From Bimuria novae-zelandiae CBS 107.79 (lineage: Eukaryota > Ascomycota > Dothideomycetes > Pleosporales > Didymosphaeriaceae): 64,000 nucleotides of DNA. The stretch spans positions 557,517-621,516 of the forward strand of contig ML976680.1 of assembly GCA_010015655.1 (NCBI GenBank), read 5' to 3'. Positions 10,913-21,676 of this stretch are shown here, in pieces (the stretch's first letter is position 1; every line of letters begins with the position of its first letter). The notes under the pieces are model-generated. The model was given only the letters and a program-made list of their open reading frames with translations, was not told the DNA's origin and made no database searches. The position numbers and the translations under genes are program-made.

Positions 10913-11504
10913 ACGCGTAACGGTAATAGCCTTTGGACATGACAACGCGAATCTGGGGATGTATATATCAGGCCAGGAAAGCCCGGACACACCGATGATG
11001 GGTATGGATGAAGGTCACGACGTCTGGGGAGGAGATGAATCGGATTGATTGTTGTGGTCTTGATGACCATGCAATGCGCTAGTGGCAGAGCTTTTGATAT
11101 CATACTGGCTCGGCAAGGTTGGGTCTGGACTGTACGTTTTATGGTGTTTAGCATGCTATCTTTTGAATCCATTTGCGGCATTTCTTCAAATTTCAGTTCC
11201 TTGGCTCCATGTAAACACTGGTCGCTTGAATTGCGTAAATCTGCGCTCTACAACGGGACGGCCAAATGTCAAATTTTGTTATGGTATGTTACCCCAGGAC
11301 AGGCAATACAACAATTAATGATAACAGTTAGCTCTAGAGTCCATCGCTGCCTCCACGCGAGAGAGCGGATCGTGGCACCGGTCGGTGTCGGCGCGCTAAG
11401 CTCGTTGCCCTGACGACCAATCGCGAAAAACAAATCTTCGCAATCGCAACTCCACCCTCTTGCACACACACACACACAATTTTGATATCACTACCAAACA
11501 CACT
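10913..11504. other. intergenic region aconitase / SprT gene
   Basis: It holds the aconitase 3' region and the promoter of the next plus-strand gene. A (CA)n run at 11463-11477 lies 28 nt before the ATG. Confidence 0.5.
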
Positions 11505-13694
11505 ATGGCGCGTCTACGGAAACCGAGTCCTACGGAGCAGGCTATATTCATACCACCTCCTACCACCACTACGCGATCCACACGAACCAGTCCGCGAAAG
11601 ACTGCGCCCTCTACCCGCGAGTTGCGGTACACCTCTTCGCGAGACTCAGATGAAGAATCTTTCATCGTACCCAAGGTTTCAGCAAGCCAATCGCCGGTTA
11701 AAAAGCTGCGCGTGCTACGGCCAATGGCAAGCAATGCGAGCTTGTCACAGCGACCAAGTAATGAGAGCTTGCGCAATCTTGCAGCAACACCGGATAAGGA
11801 ACGGAGAACCAGGAGACCGCTGAGAGAGGGCGGAAGCGCGGCGAACTATTCGTATCCGAAGGCATTCGTTAAAAATGTGGCGAGGAAGGAATGGCCGTTG
11901 AAAGAGGATAGGCGTGTAGAGATGGAAGAGCCAAAAGCGCTTATCGATGCAGACGATGTCGAGACGAGCATTATATGTGGAGATGATGAAGGAGCGGTGG
12001 CGGAAGACAAAGAGAATGCAATACCGGTGGACGAGGATAGTGACACGGATATGGACGACGAGCCGGTAGTGGTCACAAGGATTCGCCGCCAGCAACCCCG
12101 CGCTCGTCCAGTGTTGTCCGACTCTGAAGAAGATGAAGCATACGACGACGCCACAGAGTCGCATGATACAAAGGCTCCAGTCATAGAGCCTCCACAAAGC
12201 CCCTCTAGAATGATGCCACCGCCACCGCCTGTCTTTGCCAGACCCCCATTTCGAAAAGGTCACAGCGTAATCTCAAGCTGGGCACAAGATGTCGTTGACT
12301 TGACGAGCTCTCCGGAGCCGCCGGCGTCTTTCGTGCTTCCACCTGTTCGAGCGCGGACAGCGTCCTTTGCTGCTTCGTCTCGTCCAAGCAGCAGAGCATC
12401 CAATCGTGTAGACGACGTAATGGTCTAGTAAGTCTTCAGTGTACTCTGTAGGCTGCGGCAGCTGACCTTGTTCAGCTCACCTACGCCTACGAAGCATCGC
12501 TCGCCTCGAAAGGCTCTGCCGATATCGCGCCCGGTGACGCCTCCACAGCTTCCGAGCCCCTCAAAGCTTGCCTCTCCGTCCAAGAAGAATGCTCGTATAC
12601 CAGAGGCACCGAATCTCCGCCCTAGCATCGACGCCTTCTGGGACCCTGAAGTAGTGAATGACCACAATGATAGATACTCTCCTTCGAAGCCGCTTCTTTC
12701 GCCACGAAAGCAAAAGTTGTTCAAGCTGCTCGAGAAGCAGATGAACTCCATAACCATTTCCGACGACGAAAGTGACTCGTTCCCTTCGCCCACAATATCG
12801 CCACGGAAGAAGACGGCACAGTCACCCACCAAAAAGCCATCGTCTGGTGACCCTTCGCCTACCGTGACCGAACTTCGCGCGCAACGCAAAGACTTTGCAG
12901 CTCGCAAACACGCAATGGCCGAGGCTTTTGTCACCGAGCTAGACACAACTATCACGAACGGCCGCATAACCGCGCTATCTAGTATGACAGGCGGCATCAA
13001 GCTAGTCTGGTCCAAGACACTCAAAACGACCGCCGGTCGTGCAAACTGGCGTCGAGAGCAAGTGCGCTTACACACCGGTCCTCTCCCCTCAGATACGCGC
13101 ACCGAGATCCGCCATCACTGCTCCATTGAGCTCGCGGAGAAAGTTATCGACGACGAAGAGCGACTGTACAACGTACTTGCACACGAGTACTGCCACCTCA
13201 CCACCTTCATGATCTCCGAAGTCCGCAACAATCCTCACGGCGCGGAATTCAAATCGTGGGGCGCAAAAGTGACGAGAGCGTTCCAGGCAAAGGGCGTAGA
13301 AGTCACGACGAAGCACTCGTACAAGATTGACTACAAGTACATCTGGGAATGCGTTTCGTGCGGGTACGAGTTCAAGCGGCATAGCAAGTCTGTGGATCCA
13401 GTGCGGCATTCGTGCGGGAGGTGCAAAGGGAAGCTGGTGCAGACGAAGCCTACACCGCGCGCTGGCGCTGTGGGGAAGGACGGGAAGAAGCAGAATGGCG
13501 AATATCAGGTTTTTGTGAAGGAGAACTTTGGAAGGGTGAAGAAGGAGATAGAAGGGAGGGGTGAGGATACGCAAATGGGCAAGGTCATGGAGGCTGTGGC
13601 GAGGGAGTATAGGGAGAGGAAGGCGGCGAAGGTGAAGGAGGTTGAGGGGGAGGTTGGGGAGTTGGATGCTGCGATTGAGGGGTTGAAACTGTAG
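11505..13694 (+). CDS. SprT-like metalloprotease with HMG-box-like C-terminus (GCNA/Wss1-type repair role inferred)
   Basis: Exons 11505-12427 and 12476-13694 (48-nt intron) encode 713 residues. The first about 480 residues are low-complexity and disordered, with acidic runs and a SUMO-interaction-like motif DVVDLTSSPEPP near residue 262. The SprT domain follows, with the zinc-protease motif HEYCH at residues 544-548 (HExxH), a conserved WGAKVTRAF segment, and a zinc ribbon with two C-x2-C pairs (CVSCGYEF..CGRCKGKL) near 600-640. The last about 70 residues resemble an HMG box (YQVFVKENFGRVKKE..GKVMEAVAREYRER). S. pombe has a protein of this SprT plus HMG layout. The family acts in DNA-protein crosslink processing, and the SIM fits SUMO-directed recruitment (inference). 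The ATG at 11505 was chosen over an upstream non-ATG extension. Confidence 0.88.
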
Positions 13695-13752
13695 TTGGCG
13701 CAGATGGTGTGAATTTATGGAGTAGGGGCTGTATTGTTTTGTTGATATATTG

Positions 13753-13786
13753 AATGATGATGATGATGATGATGATGATGACGATG
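13753..13786 (+). repeat. TGA trinucleotide microsatellite
   Basis: About ten consecutive ATG/TGA triplets just downstream of the SprT gene stop codon. The resulting Met run is not a real protein. Confidence 0.95.
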
Positions 13787-13823
13787 TACACCATTACATG
13801 GAATGGACCGAGCGCCGTCGTGA

Positions 13824-13835
13824 GGCATAATTACC
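13824..13835 (+). promoter_or_regulatory. array unit 0, degenerate TATA-like core
   Basis: GGCATAATTACC, followed by TTCTTCACAC, by GACTCAAA 60 nt downstream, and by ATGTGCTG at 13911 (87 nt downstream). The frame from that ATG stops after 8 codons. Confidence 0.45.
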
Positions 13836-14268
13836 TCTCTTCTGGTACCACAACTTCTTCACACTTGTTCCCTCAACTGTGTGGACTCAAAGATGAAGTT
13901 GGACCTGCCAATGTGCTGCCTTTGGGCTCGAAAATAGAAGAAGGAACTGGCACATTGATGGCTCGTGGGCTTTAAAAAGAGACTTCAACCGATCGTATGG
14001 CTCCAGTTTCTGGACGACTCTAAAAATCGTGCCCCGGATGCAGCAATGTGCCATCTAACCACCATAGGTATTTCAACTCAAGCGATCACGATGATCAGCC
14101 ACCAGTTTTAAAATATTGGGACTGTAACGCCATGCCTCGTGTGCCGCGAAGAAAGAGAAAAAAAGGACATAATGCGTTATGTGCAGTCCTGCTACCACAG
14201 GCGTTTTGATTCAAGCAACGATGATGAATGTCATCACCGGTTCAATTTTTTCCCGTGCACGTCATTGT

Positions 14269-14280
14269 GGTATAAATACC
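14269..14280 (+). promoter_or_regulatory. array unit 1, TATA-like core
   Basis: GGTATAAATACC, with the GATGA/TCATC dyad at 14220-14238 upstream, CTCACAG downstream, and GACTAAAA at 14326 (+57). The ATG-equivalent position 14353 reads ATT. Confidence 0.55.
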
Positions 14281-14532
14281 ACTCTCTGGCCAGAGGTACT
14301 CCTCACAGTTTCTACCCTTCGCTGGGACTAAAAAGGGATCGGAAAGACCGACATTTGCTGCTTGCGGGCTCTAAAAAACTGCAAAGACTATTTCGTGTTC
14401 CCTGTTCGGAAACGAGCAGCGTCCGAAATCGAAGAACAAAGAGGCTATGTGTTCTCTCTGCGTAGTTGGTGTATAGGTGTTGTGGTGAAGATGAGCATTA
14501 TTAAACCGACTCGGGCCTGTGCGCGAGCTTAA

Positions 14533-14544
14533 GGTATATATTCC
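14533..14544 (+). promoter_or_regulatory. array unit 2, TATA-like core
   Basis: GGTATATATTCC, followed by TTCCTCATAC, AACTAACA at +59, and ATGTGCTG at 14619 (+86). The short frame from that ATG has 19 codons (MCCLWALKRP..). Confidence 0.55.
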
Positions 14545-14795
14545 ACGCTCTTGGAAAGAGATGTTCCTCATACTTTCCATTCTTAATGAAGAACTAACAG
14601 GAATCATCATCCTGGTTCATGTGCTGTCTGTGGGCTCTTAAAAGACCACCAGCACTCAGTCATGTCTTTAAGTTTTAAGCAGTGTTCAAAGCCTATAACA
14701 AGCAAGTTTATGTGTCCCACCGACATGCGTGATATGTATACAATATGATGACGCTCACTATCACTAAATCGGCTTATGTCTGTGTGCATGCTTGA

Positions 14796-14807
14796 AGTAC
14801 AAATACT
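14796..14807 (+). promoter_or_regulatory. array unit 3, TATA-like core
   Basis: AGTACAAATACT, followed by TTCACAC, GACTAAAA at +57, and ATGTGCTA at 14880 (+84). This unit has the longest frame from the motif ATG, 56 codons to a TAG at 15048. Confidence 0.5.
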
Positions 14808-15056
14808 ACTTCTCTGGAAAAGATGTTGTTCACACTTTCTTCTCTTAGCGGAGACTAAAAACAACCACAATTACCCGATATGTGCTATTCGGAGGCTCTA
14901 AAAGGAGACAAGCGGAAGTACTATGTCTTCTGCGTCCGGACAGTGCCCGAAAATGAATTCTACAGAAATTCATGTGTTCTTTCGGTGGGTTCTGTATATC
15001 GGCTTATGGTGATGATGAAGCTCACCACGGCTTCAGTCTTGCCAAGCTAGTTTTTA

Positions 15057-15068
15057 GGTATAAATTCC
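15057..15068 (+). promoter_or_regulatory. array unit 4, TATA-like core
   Basis: GGTATAAATTCC, with the dyad GGTGA..TCACC at about 15008-15026 upstream, TTCACAC downstream, AACTAAAA at +63, and ATGTGCTG at 15147 (+90; 13-codon frame). Confidence 0.55.
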
Positions 15069-15343
15069 ACCGTTCGAACTAGAGAAGTTATTCACACATC
15101 CCTCTCTTCGTTTCAGGGAAACTAAAAACCGCCCACGAAGATAAATATGTGCTGCTTGTCGCTCCAAAAGAGAGACAAATTCCAGTAATGTCTTCCGCGC
15201 TGGAGTAGCGTCCAAAAAATACGCCTCGAGGAATTATGTATAAGCACGGAACACCTGAGGCAGAAGTTTGCAATGTTTATGATGTGGTGGTGATGAGCTT
15301 CACCACGAACCACACACTGAAAGTGGTCGGAGCTTGCCTTTGC

Positions 15344-15355
15344 GGTACAAATACA
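15344..15355 (+). promoter_or_regulatory. array unit 5, TATA-like core
   Basis: GGTACAAATACA, with a GTGGTG..CACCAC dyad at about 15284-15306 upstream, TTCTTCACAA downstream, GACTAAAA at +62, and GCTCTAAAA near 15447. Confidence 0.5.
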
Positions 15356-15894
15356 GCCGTTTTTGCAGGTGAATTCTTCACAATCACTCTTTGGGGTAGC
15401 TCCTGGACTAAAACACGAGCAATAGCGACTTATGGAGTCCTCGATGCTCTAAAAGCCGATGAGGGATCTTGTGATGTTTTTGGGAGTCGGGAAGGTCTTG
15501 CACTAAAAACGAGTTCGAAACGGAATATGGTTCCACTAAAAGAAAGGCACATGATCTGCTGGCATGTGCTTCTGTTTTGCTTGTCGCAGAGGTATCTGGG
15601 CAGGATTTTGCCGTGCGTCATACATCAATGAAGGACCTGCAAGTACGACGTTCGGGCTAGGGGTGATGATGGTGATGTTTATGATAAGCAAAATTTAGAT
15701 AAAGCATGCTTCTCAAAGCCCTTGCCACTGGTCGTAACTGCGGTAGATAGAATTCTATAGCCATTTTTGTTGATGCGGTATCGATTTAGTATGTAAGAGG
15801 CACAGTTAGCTCCCCACATATCCCATAACCTGGATTTCTTTTAGCCAATCATGCCCTGGGAGCAGTGTGAGGAATTCAAACTCGGAACTCAGGG

Positions 15895-15906
15895 CGTATT
15901 TATACC
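15895..15906 (-). promoter_or_regulatory. array unit 6, inverted TATA-like core
   Basis: On the minus strand GGTATAAATACG is followed by TTCCTCACAC and, 60 nt away, GGCTAAAA. A TGATGATTGAGCAT dyad-like box lies upstream. The same motif order in reverse orientation shows a unit inversion. Confidence 0.5.
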
Positions 15907-16155
15907 TTTTTCTTGAAGTAAAATGCTCAATCATCATGGACAGCTGCAAACCATTGCGCTCATGTTGGTCCCCTTAGAATGGACTGCATAACAACTCGAT
16001 GCCTGTCCTCCAAAACTGCACCCTACATCGGTCACATGTTGTTCCTTGGAGCTTCTGTTAAAAAATCACCCCAACGGTTCCATGGCTCCTCTCGCTGGAA
16101 CTAGTGATGCTCATCACCACTGAATTTCTAAATCGCTTCGGCCCATTGCTGTATC

Positions 16156-16167
16156 AGTATAAATACC
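16156..16167 (+). promoter_or_regulatory. array unit 7, TATA-like core
   Basis: AGTATAAATACC, with a perfect GTGATG-CT-CATCAC palindrome about 50 nt upstream, TTCCTCACAC downstream, and GACTAAAA at +62. The following ATG (16282) is farther away than in the other units. Confidence 0.5.
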
Positions 16168-16420
16168 CCTTCAAAGACAGTTCTGTTCCTCACACCTTCC
16201 TCCTGCTCCTACAGGTAGACTAAAATGAATAAAAAAACCTCCCATGATCCGTCGTGAATAAAAATTGGCAACCACATTGTCATGTGGCTTCGGCGGTGGA
16301 CTAAAAAGAGCTGGGGTCGAGATGCATATGCCCTTGTCTCTGTACCTTATGGAGTTCTAAAACATAATCTCTTCTCTACATGGGCGTTCATACGGGGATG
16401 TCGCTTCTCACCACCTGAGA

Positions 16421-17755
16421 GTGGAGTCCTTACCTAGAATCGGTTTCCAAAGAAACCAGATGAGGACACATGTTTTCCACCGCAAAGCGTTTGAAGAAAT
16501 GATCATGTCTCTTCTGGATTAGTTAAAAATTTCGAATGGGCCTATCATGTACCATCAAGGACTTCTAAAAGCTACGGTGCATGCTTCATGCCAGTGGATA
16601 TATGAATCTCCCCTTGAAATCTCTTGACTCCATACCACAACTCCCAAAAAGAAGGCCCTAACATATGAAGATCAAGACACATATATTTGTGACTCTTTTA
16701 AAAGTGGACTTCATAGCCACATGGATTCTCCCTCTCCTAAAATATTGAGACCGCCGCAGGCCTCTCCTCGTTTGGTGATGGCCCCAAAATCGAATGCGAC
16801 GAGCACATTAAATGCTTTAATAAGACTTCTTTTTTTAGATGATGGTACTACAAAAATTTGATGCAAAGCTTTAAGTTGGCCGTCTGAACAGTGGTGTCGA
16901 AGATGCTGGCCGAGATTGGGAAGCTTCCGCTGTCCGAGGAACGTCTAGACTTCCAGGGTAGTGGGCAGGCATTCCCCGCAGAAGCTAGCGGTTGATTATT
17001 CATGCAATACAAAGTCAAACGTACTAGGCATTTGTATGCAATTCCAAGGGTATCACGCGGTGTCTAAACTTCTCCGTTGGCTGTTAACCTCCCTAGGGAT
17101 GACCATTATGGAAGAGGCATCCAAAACCCACGCTTTGACATGTATGTACCAAAGAGAACTGCCTAGCACGGACTACACATCAATTCGGGCCGATTTTCTG
17201 CGATATTGTTACTATTCATGCGAAACGAGAGACGTCGCTTTGGGAATCCACTAAGTCGAAAAAACGTTAACGCCGTTTCGGACCGAATGACGTCCCCCCT
17301 AAAAACCACTCTCTAATAACCGAGGAAATGGCCGACTCCACTACGCGTCCACGGCCCGCCGCTTGTTCTCATGGCTACACTCCTGCAACTTCGTACAAAA
17401 ATGCCACCAAGGACAATCCCTCGTGGTAGGCACGAGGCCTCCGTAGGACCTCACGCTTTCCAGAAGCATACCGATCGGCATCTGCTATCCCCATCGTGAA
17501 CCTCAAGCATGCATCGGACCATATGTATCCCGTACTTGCAGGGGCGACATCCTGGCTAGCCCTACGCGAAGCAGTTTATCGCCGGGAAATTTATTCCCCA
17601 CCGACAGCGCGTGCTGCAAGGTCCTTATCATCTAGGAGAAACAATCGGTTGAAACGCATCGACACAACATAGTCATTCGCGGAACAACACGCTCGATAAC
17701 GCCAACCGCAGTTTGGACGGACACTACGGGAGCTTGACAGCATTAGGGGAGGGAG
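16421..17755. other. intergenic region, possible decayed array remains
   Basis: Scattered TTCTAAAAG-like motifs (about 16561, 16697) suggest decayed array units up to about 16.7 kb. A 97-codon frame at 16961-17254 has no protein-like features. Nothing else is supportable. Confidence 0.4.
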
Positions 17756-17760
17756 TATAA
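17756..17760 (+). promoter_or_regulatory. candidate TATA box of the GH12 gene
   Basis: TATAA in GAGTATAAGA lies 106 nt upstream of the GH12 ATG, a common distance in filamentous fungi. Confidence 0.45.
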
Positions 17761-17861
17761 GATGCTTTGGCTCCTCAAGCTTTTGTGTGGCCCACCGGTT
17801 ATCTTCCATTCACTACGTTCCTTTCGATATTCTTCTGTTATCACCGGTAGAATCTTGCAAC

Positions 17862-18675
17862 ATGAAGTTCACCATTGCTTCCGTGGTGTTGGCCGCCTCG
17901 AGCGCCTTTGCCGCTCCCACCCGTACTGTTGAGAAGCGCGATACTACCATTTCCTGCGGCGCTTTCGGCTCTCTGCAGACTGGTGGATACACCGTCTACC
18001 ACAACAACTGGGGAGCGAGCCACGCCACCTCCGGCTCGCAGTGCACTTACTTCAAGTCGCTGAGCGGCAGCAGCGTTTCGTGGTCCACTTCCTGGTCCTG
18101 GGCAGGCGCACCTATCCAGGTGAAGTCGTACTCCAATGTCGCGCTCGAGAACGTCGGCAAGCAGTTGTCGTCCGTCTCTTCCATCCCCTCCGTCTGGAAG
18201 TGGTCGTAAGTGCCCCCCGCACCTAGTCAACCCCCCTCTCCGGACCCACCCAAACTCACAAAACCTCAGGCAAACCAGCAGCGGCACCCCCATCGCGGAC
18301 GTGTCCTACGATCTCTGGCTCGCCCCGACCAAGGGCGGCGCCAACGCGTACGAAATCATGGTCTGGCTCGGCTCCTTTGGCGGCGCGGGTCCCATCTCCG
18401 AGACGGGCGACACACCCCTCGCGACCGTCACCATTGGCGGCGCTTCCTACAAGCTCTACACGGGTATGAACACCAACGTGCGCGTGTACTCCTTCGTCGC
18501 AGCCAAGAACAACCAAAACTTCAACGGCGACCTCAACCTCTTCTTCAAGTACCTCACCAGCAGCCAGGGCGTGCCGTCGAGCTACTGGATCACCAGCCTG
18601 CAGGCTGGCACGGAGCCATTCACTGGCTCCAAGGTCGTGCTTACTACCAGCGCTTATAGCATCTCTGTTAAATAA
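17862..18675 (+). CDS. GH12 endoglucanase / xyloglucanase, secreted
   Basis: Exons 17862-18205 and 18270-18675 (64-nt intron) encode 249 residues. A signal peptide ([17 protein letters not shown]) is followed by a short propeptide ending in a Kex2-type KR (residues 26-27 or so). The mature part has the GH12 jelly-roll signatures: the nucleophile Glu143 in [15 protein letters not shown] and the acid/base Glu230 in [11 protein letters not shown]12 enzymes hydrolyse beta-1,4-glucan or xyloglucan outside the cell with retention of configuration; the sequence alone does not fix the substrate. The gene faces, tail to tail, a Zn2Cys6 regulator whose stop is 177 bp downstream. Confidence 0.93.
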
Positions 18676-18851
18676 GCGTGAGCAGAAGCTGAAGCGTGAG
18701 CGTCCTAGAAGACGGATTCTTTGTATATATTGGCTGTGATGCCGTTTTGAGTAAATATTCCATAAAGCTGTTCGTATGGCATGTCTATGATCCCTATGCG
18801 TGATTGAAGATCTGACGTGACGTCGAAGTAATCGTTGAAGGTTGGGCTGGA

Positions 18852-21676
18852 CTACCGGAACTCATTGGGCTCGAAAGTAGGGAACGTGAAGGGCGGTATA
18901 ACGACGTTTCCCGGTCCCACCTGCGCGCCTCCGAAGAGCTTATCCCACTCCGTCTGTATCAATGTTAGCGCAATGCTACATCGAGAACAGCGCATGTGAG
19001 AATCATTAGTACAAGGAAGTAGTCTATACGAAAGCGGGAGTACTCACCCAGTCGATTTCATTGATCAGCGCCTCGGTAGGACTCGTGTTCATCCCACTCG
19101 TACAAGCTGGTGCAGCTGTGTGTGCTGCCGAAGAGTTGGGGATCTCATTACTAGAAGTCGGATACAAAGGAGGCATGGACGATTGCGAAGGGGTGGGGTG
19201 CGACGTCGGTGCAAAACCACCAAAGCTGTACGGTTCAGGATTCGTCACAGGTGGTAGTTGTTGACAGAGACGCTGTGCACTCATGTCGACGGTGCCCCAG
19301 TCTACCTGCGGAACGGCACCAAGCGGTCCTCTAGCACGGAGCGGGCCGGGATTGTAGGGACTCTGTGTCAGCCCAGGGTGGTTGGAGTATCGGCTGTATG
19401 GACTGGGTTTGTTGGAAGGGGCATAGCCACTGCTGCCTCCGCTCCCACTGGGGGATCCGGGTATCTGAGGATCGCGGCTCTCGTACTGTTCAGACTGGAA
19501 TGCTTGTGGCAAGTATGGCTGTCGTGTACTCTCGGGCCATGGTAAGGGCTCACCATTTGGTCGAGGGCCTGCAGGAGGCATGTCGCTGGGGGCACGAACT
19601 CGTCGGAGCGAGGTGTACGAGCATGTTCGCTCTACCAATTCGCCGAGCAGAAAGCGAATCTTCTCAGTCTCGCCCAAGCTGGAGGGGAGCTCGAAGGCGT
19701 AGTCCAGACAGCGCCATATGCGTGCTGAGAGTGCAGGGTCGACCCGTGTCACATACAGCTCAGATAGTAGGAGCATAGCAGAGTGATACTGGTGCAAGGC
19801 ACCAACATACCATGACCACTGCGACAGTGCAGGCTGCTGATCGATGTTCATGCTGTGTTCGACAATCATGATGCACGACGATATCATGATCTGTCGCAGT
19901 CGTTCCGGCATTTTCCGCTTGTCGCTCGAAGCGAACGGGTGCAGTGTAGCCAAGTACAGCCGCGAGCTCATTATTCCATACATCTCCATGGCGACAGCAT
20001 GCAGCGGGTTGTCTCTGCTCATCATGGGAAGGTACGCCTTCTCCATCGCCTCCCTGAACGACTGTATGCGACCCAAAAGACCCGTGAGCGTCGACTTCTT
20101 CTCGCCCGGTTCTGCCTTCCTCTGCAACTTTGGTCGTTCCGTCCATATAATGCGTAACAACTCGAAGCACTCTGTTCGCATGCGCGTAATTGTCATGGAG
20201 GTAAAGTTCTTGCTGTCTTGTGTGACGTTGTCACCGCGTTGCGCTGCCTGTTCGAGCTCATCGTCATCGATATTGAGTGGGAAGCGGGTGTCGTATTCAT
20301 CGCGGCGAATCTGTGGACGTGGGCCCGTCGCCTCGCAGGTTCGCATATCAAGGAAGCAAATCTGGTACCAGATGAGACGACGGACCTGGATTTCGACCGG
20401 GTTGGAGGAGTATGTGGATGGATCGCGATGAAGACCCATGCATTCGGCAAGACGGATGACTGCACCCACGAGGGCGGAGTGAGCCCGCGACACTTCGGAT
20501 CGACATAGAGCTAGCTGCAGATCGAGTTAGATTTTATGCAGCATTATAAACGTCAAGCGTATATCGGCTGATGGTGAAAGCCATAAACTTGGCAATAGGC
20601 CCAGATGGTGGAGTACTCACCAGGTACATTACAGTAGCTTGCAGCGTCTCGAGCTTGGTAGTACGCAAGAAGTTGGCTCTAGCCAACGCAGATTCTGAGC
20701 CCAGCGTGAAGTTCTTAACCAATCCTTGCTTTTCAGCCCCAAATTCTGCCAAAGCTCTCTCTGTCGGCATAGAGACAATGGACTGAAGCAATAGAGCGAA
20801 GAGGACTGCTTGGAACGACCTCGATGGTTCGACACCTGAGGCGATGCTTCTCCAGAAAGTTTCATACTTGCGTTCGAACGACGGACGATGAATAGTGCAA
20901 ACGATAGGGTGTACAGCTTCCCAATAATGCGCAAGTAGCTTGTCGACGAGATATTTGCTCGGAAGATACGTCATCGTCGTCGTTTTCTCGACGCCAGGAG
21001 CAAAGTAGAAGCTGGAAGATGGCGCCAGGAACTCGTTCGAGGGAGACATCCAGGATTCAGGCGATTGACCAGCGTAGGGGTTCAGTGACGGGTCGACATC
21101 TGGAATAAGCTTGAGAGCTTCGCTCAATTCTTCGGACAGCCTGGGACGCACCAGGCCGCCGACCCTTTCTGTGATTCGCATCTTCCCCATGGCGATGCCT
21201 AGATCCACCCTATCGTCATTACCCTCGTCTTCGTAATAAGTCGCGTGTTCCGTAGCTATGTCGGTGAACTCTAGGTCCCTCGCATCTTCCTCTTCCTCTT
21301 CATCGCTGTGGGCCGGGTCCTGGCCCGGCAAGGTAGGAGCCTGGAACATAGATTTGGGTGTTTTCCGTCGTGCCACATCGTCTTCCAGCGTCTTCTCCAG
21401 CATGCCCATCTTCTCCTTGACTTCGGCAAGCTTCGCCTGAGCCTCTGGGTCCAATGATGGCGCGATGAAGACGCATTGTCGTGAAAACCGGGTGCAGTTC
21501 GTGCATGGCTGCTGCTTGTCGCACTTGAGTTTACGCCGACGACATTCGAGGCACGAGGTAATCAATCGGTTGCGGCGCCGAATACGTAACTGTTCCCTAG
21601 GTTTCTTCTCGTGCGTATTGGGGGGTGGAGTGGCACCGGAGACCTCCTGGGGAGGCGAGGCAGTGGAGCGGGACAT
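18852..21676 (-). CDS. Zn(II)2Cys6 transcription factor with fungal-specific TF domain
   Basis: Three exons (21676-20621, 20514-19048, 18953-18852), all split in phase 0, encode 874 residues. Residues 42-68 form the binuclear zinc cluster C-x2-C-x6-C-x5-C-x2-C-x6-C, after a basic stretch RIRRRNR. A short coiled coil (about 76-100) and an acidic region follow. The middle-homology domain includes LVDKLLAHYWEAVHPIVC and, across intron 1, HSALVGAVIRLAECMGLHRD and RRLIWYQICFLD. The C-terminus is Pro/Ser/Gly-rich with a short last exon ending FEPNEFR. These are nuclear DNA-binding regulators; the target genes are unknown. A link to the adjacent GH12 gene is possible from position only. Confidence 0.92.

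Larger units (their letters stand above)
13815..16420 (+). repeat. degenerate tandem array of about 265-bp TATA-containing units
   Basis: At least seven units share an ordered set of short motifs at near-constant spacing: (1) a dyad around TGATGA and CATCAC/CACCAC; (2) about 50 nt later a core close to GGTATAAATACC; (3) 25-45 nt later TTCCTCACAC; (4) 57-63 nt from the core, GACTAAAA; (5) 84-90 nt from the core, ATGTGCTG followed by GGCTCTAAAA. Cores lie at 13824, 14269, 14533, 14796, 15057, 15344 and 16156 (plus), and 15906 (minus). Successive spacings for 14269-15057 are 264, 263 and 261, then 287. The rest of each unit has diverged strongly, so the motifs look selected or the array is old. 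Composition is not RIP-like. No known family comes to mind. Possible identities are an array of small promoter-driven RNA genes, very small ORF genes, or an old satellite. Confidence 0.7.

Noticed and set aside
14139..14465. 108-codon frame within the TATA array
   Set aside because: It crosses the core motif and the dyad, is not kept in the other units, and its composition is not protein-like.
14200..15300. Array units as box C/D snoRNA genes, because TGATGA recurs
   Set aside because: The TGATGA lies upstream of the TATA-like core and pairs as a dyad with CATCAC. I found no CTGA box at a suitable distance.
15236..15631. 131-codon frame spanning array units 4-5
   Set aside because: It spans two repeat units and has no counterpart in neighbouring units; a chance frame is more likely.
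16961..17254. 97-codon plus-strand frame
   Set aside because: No signal peptide, domain or codon bias; it lies in sequence otherwise without coding character.
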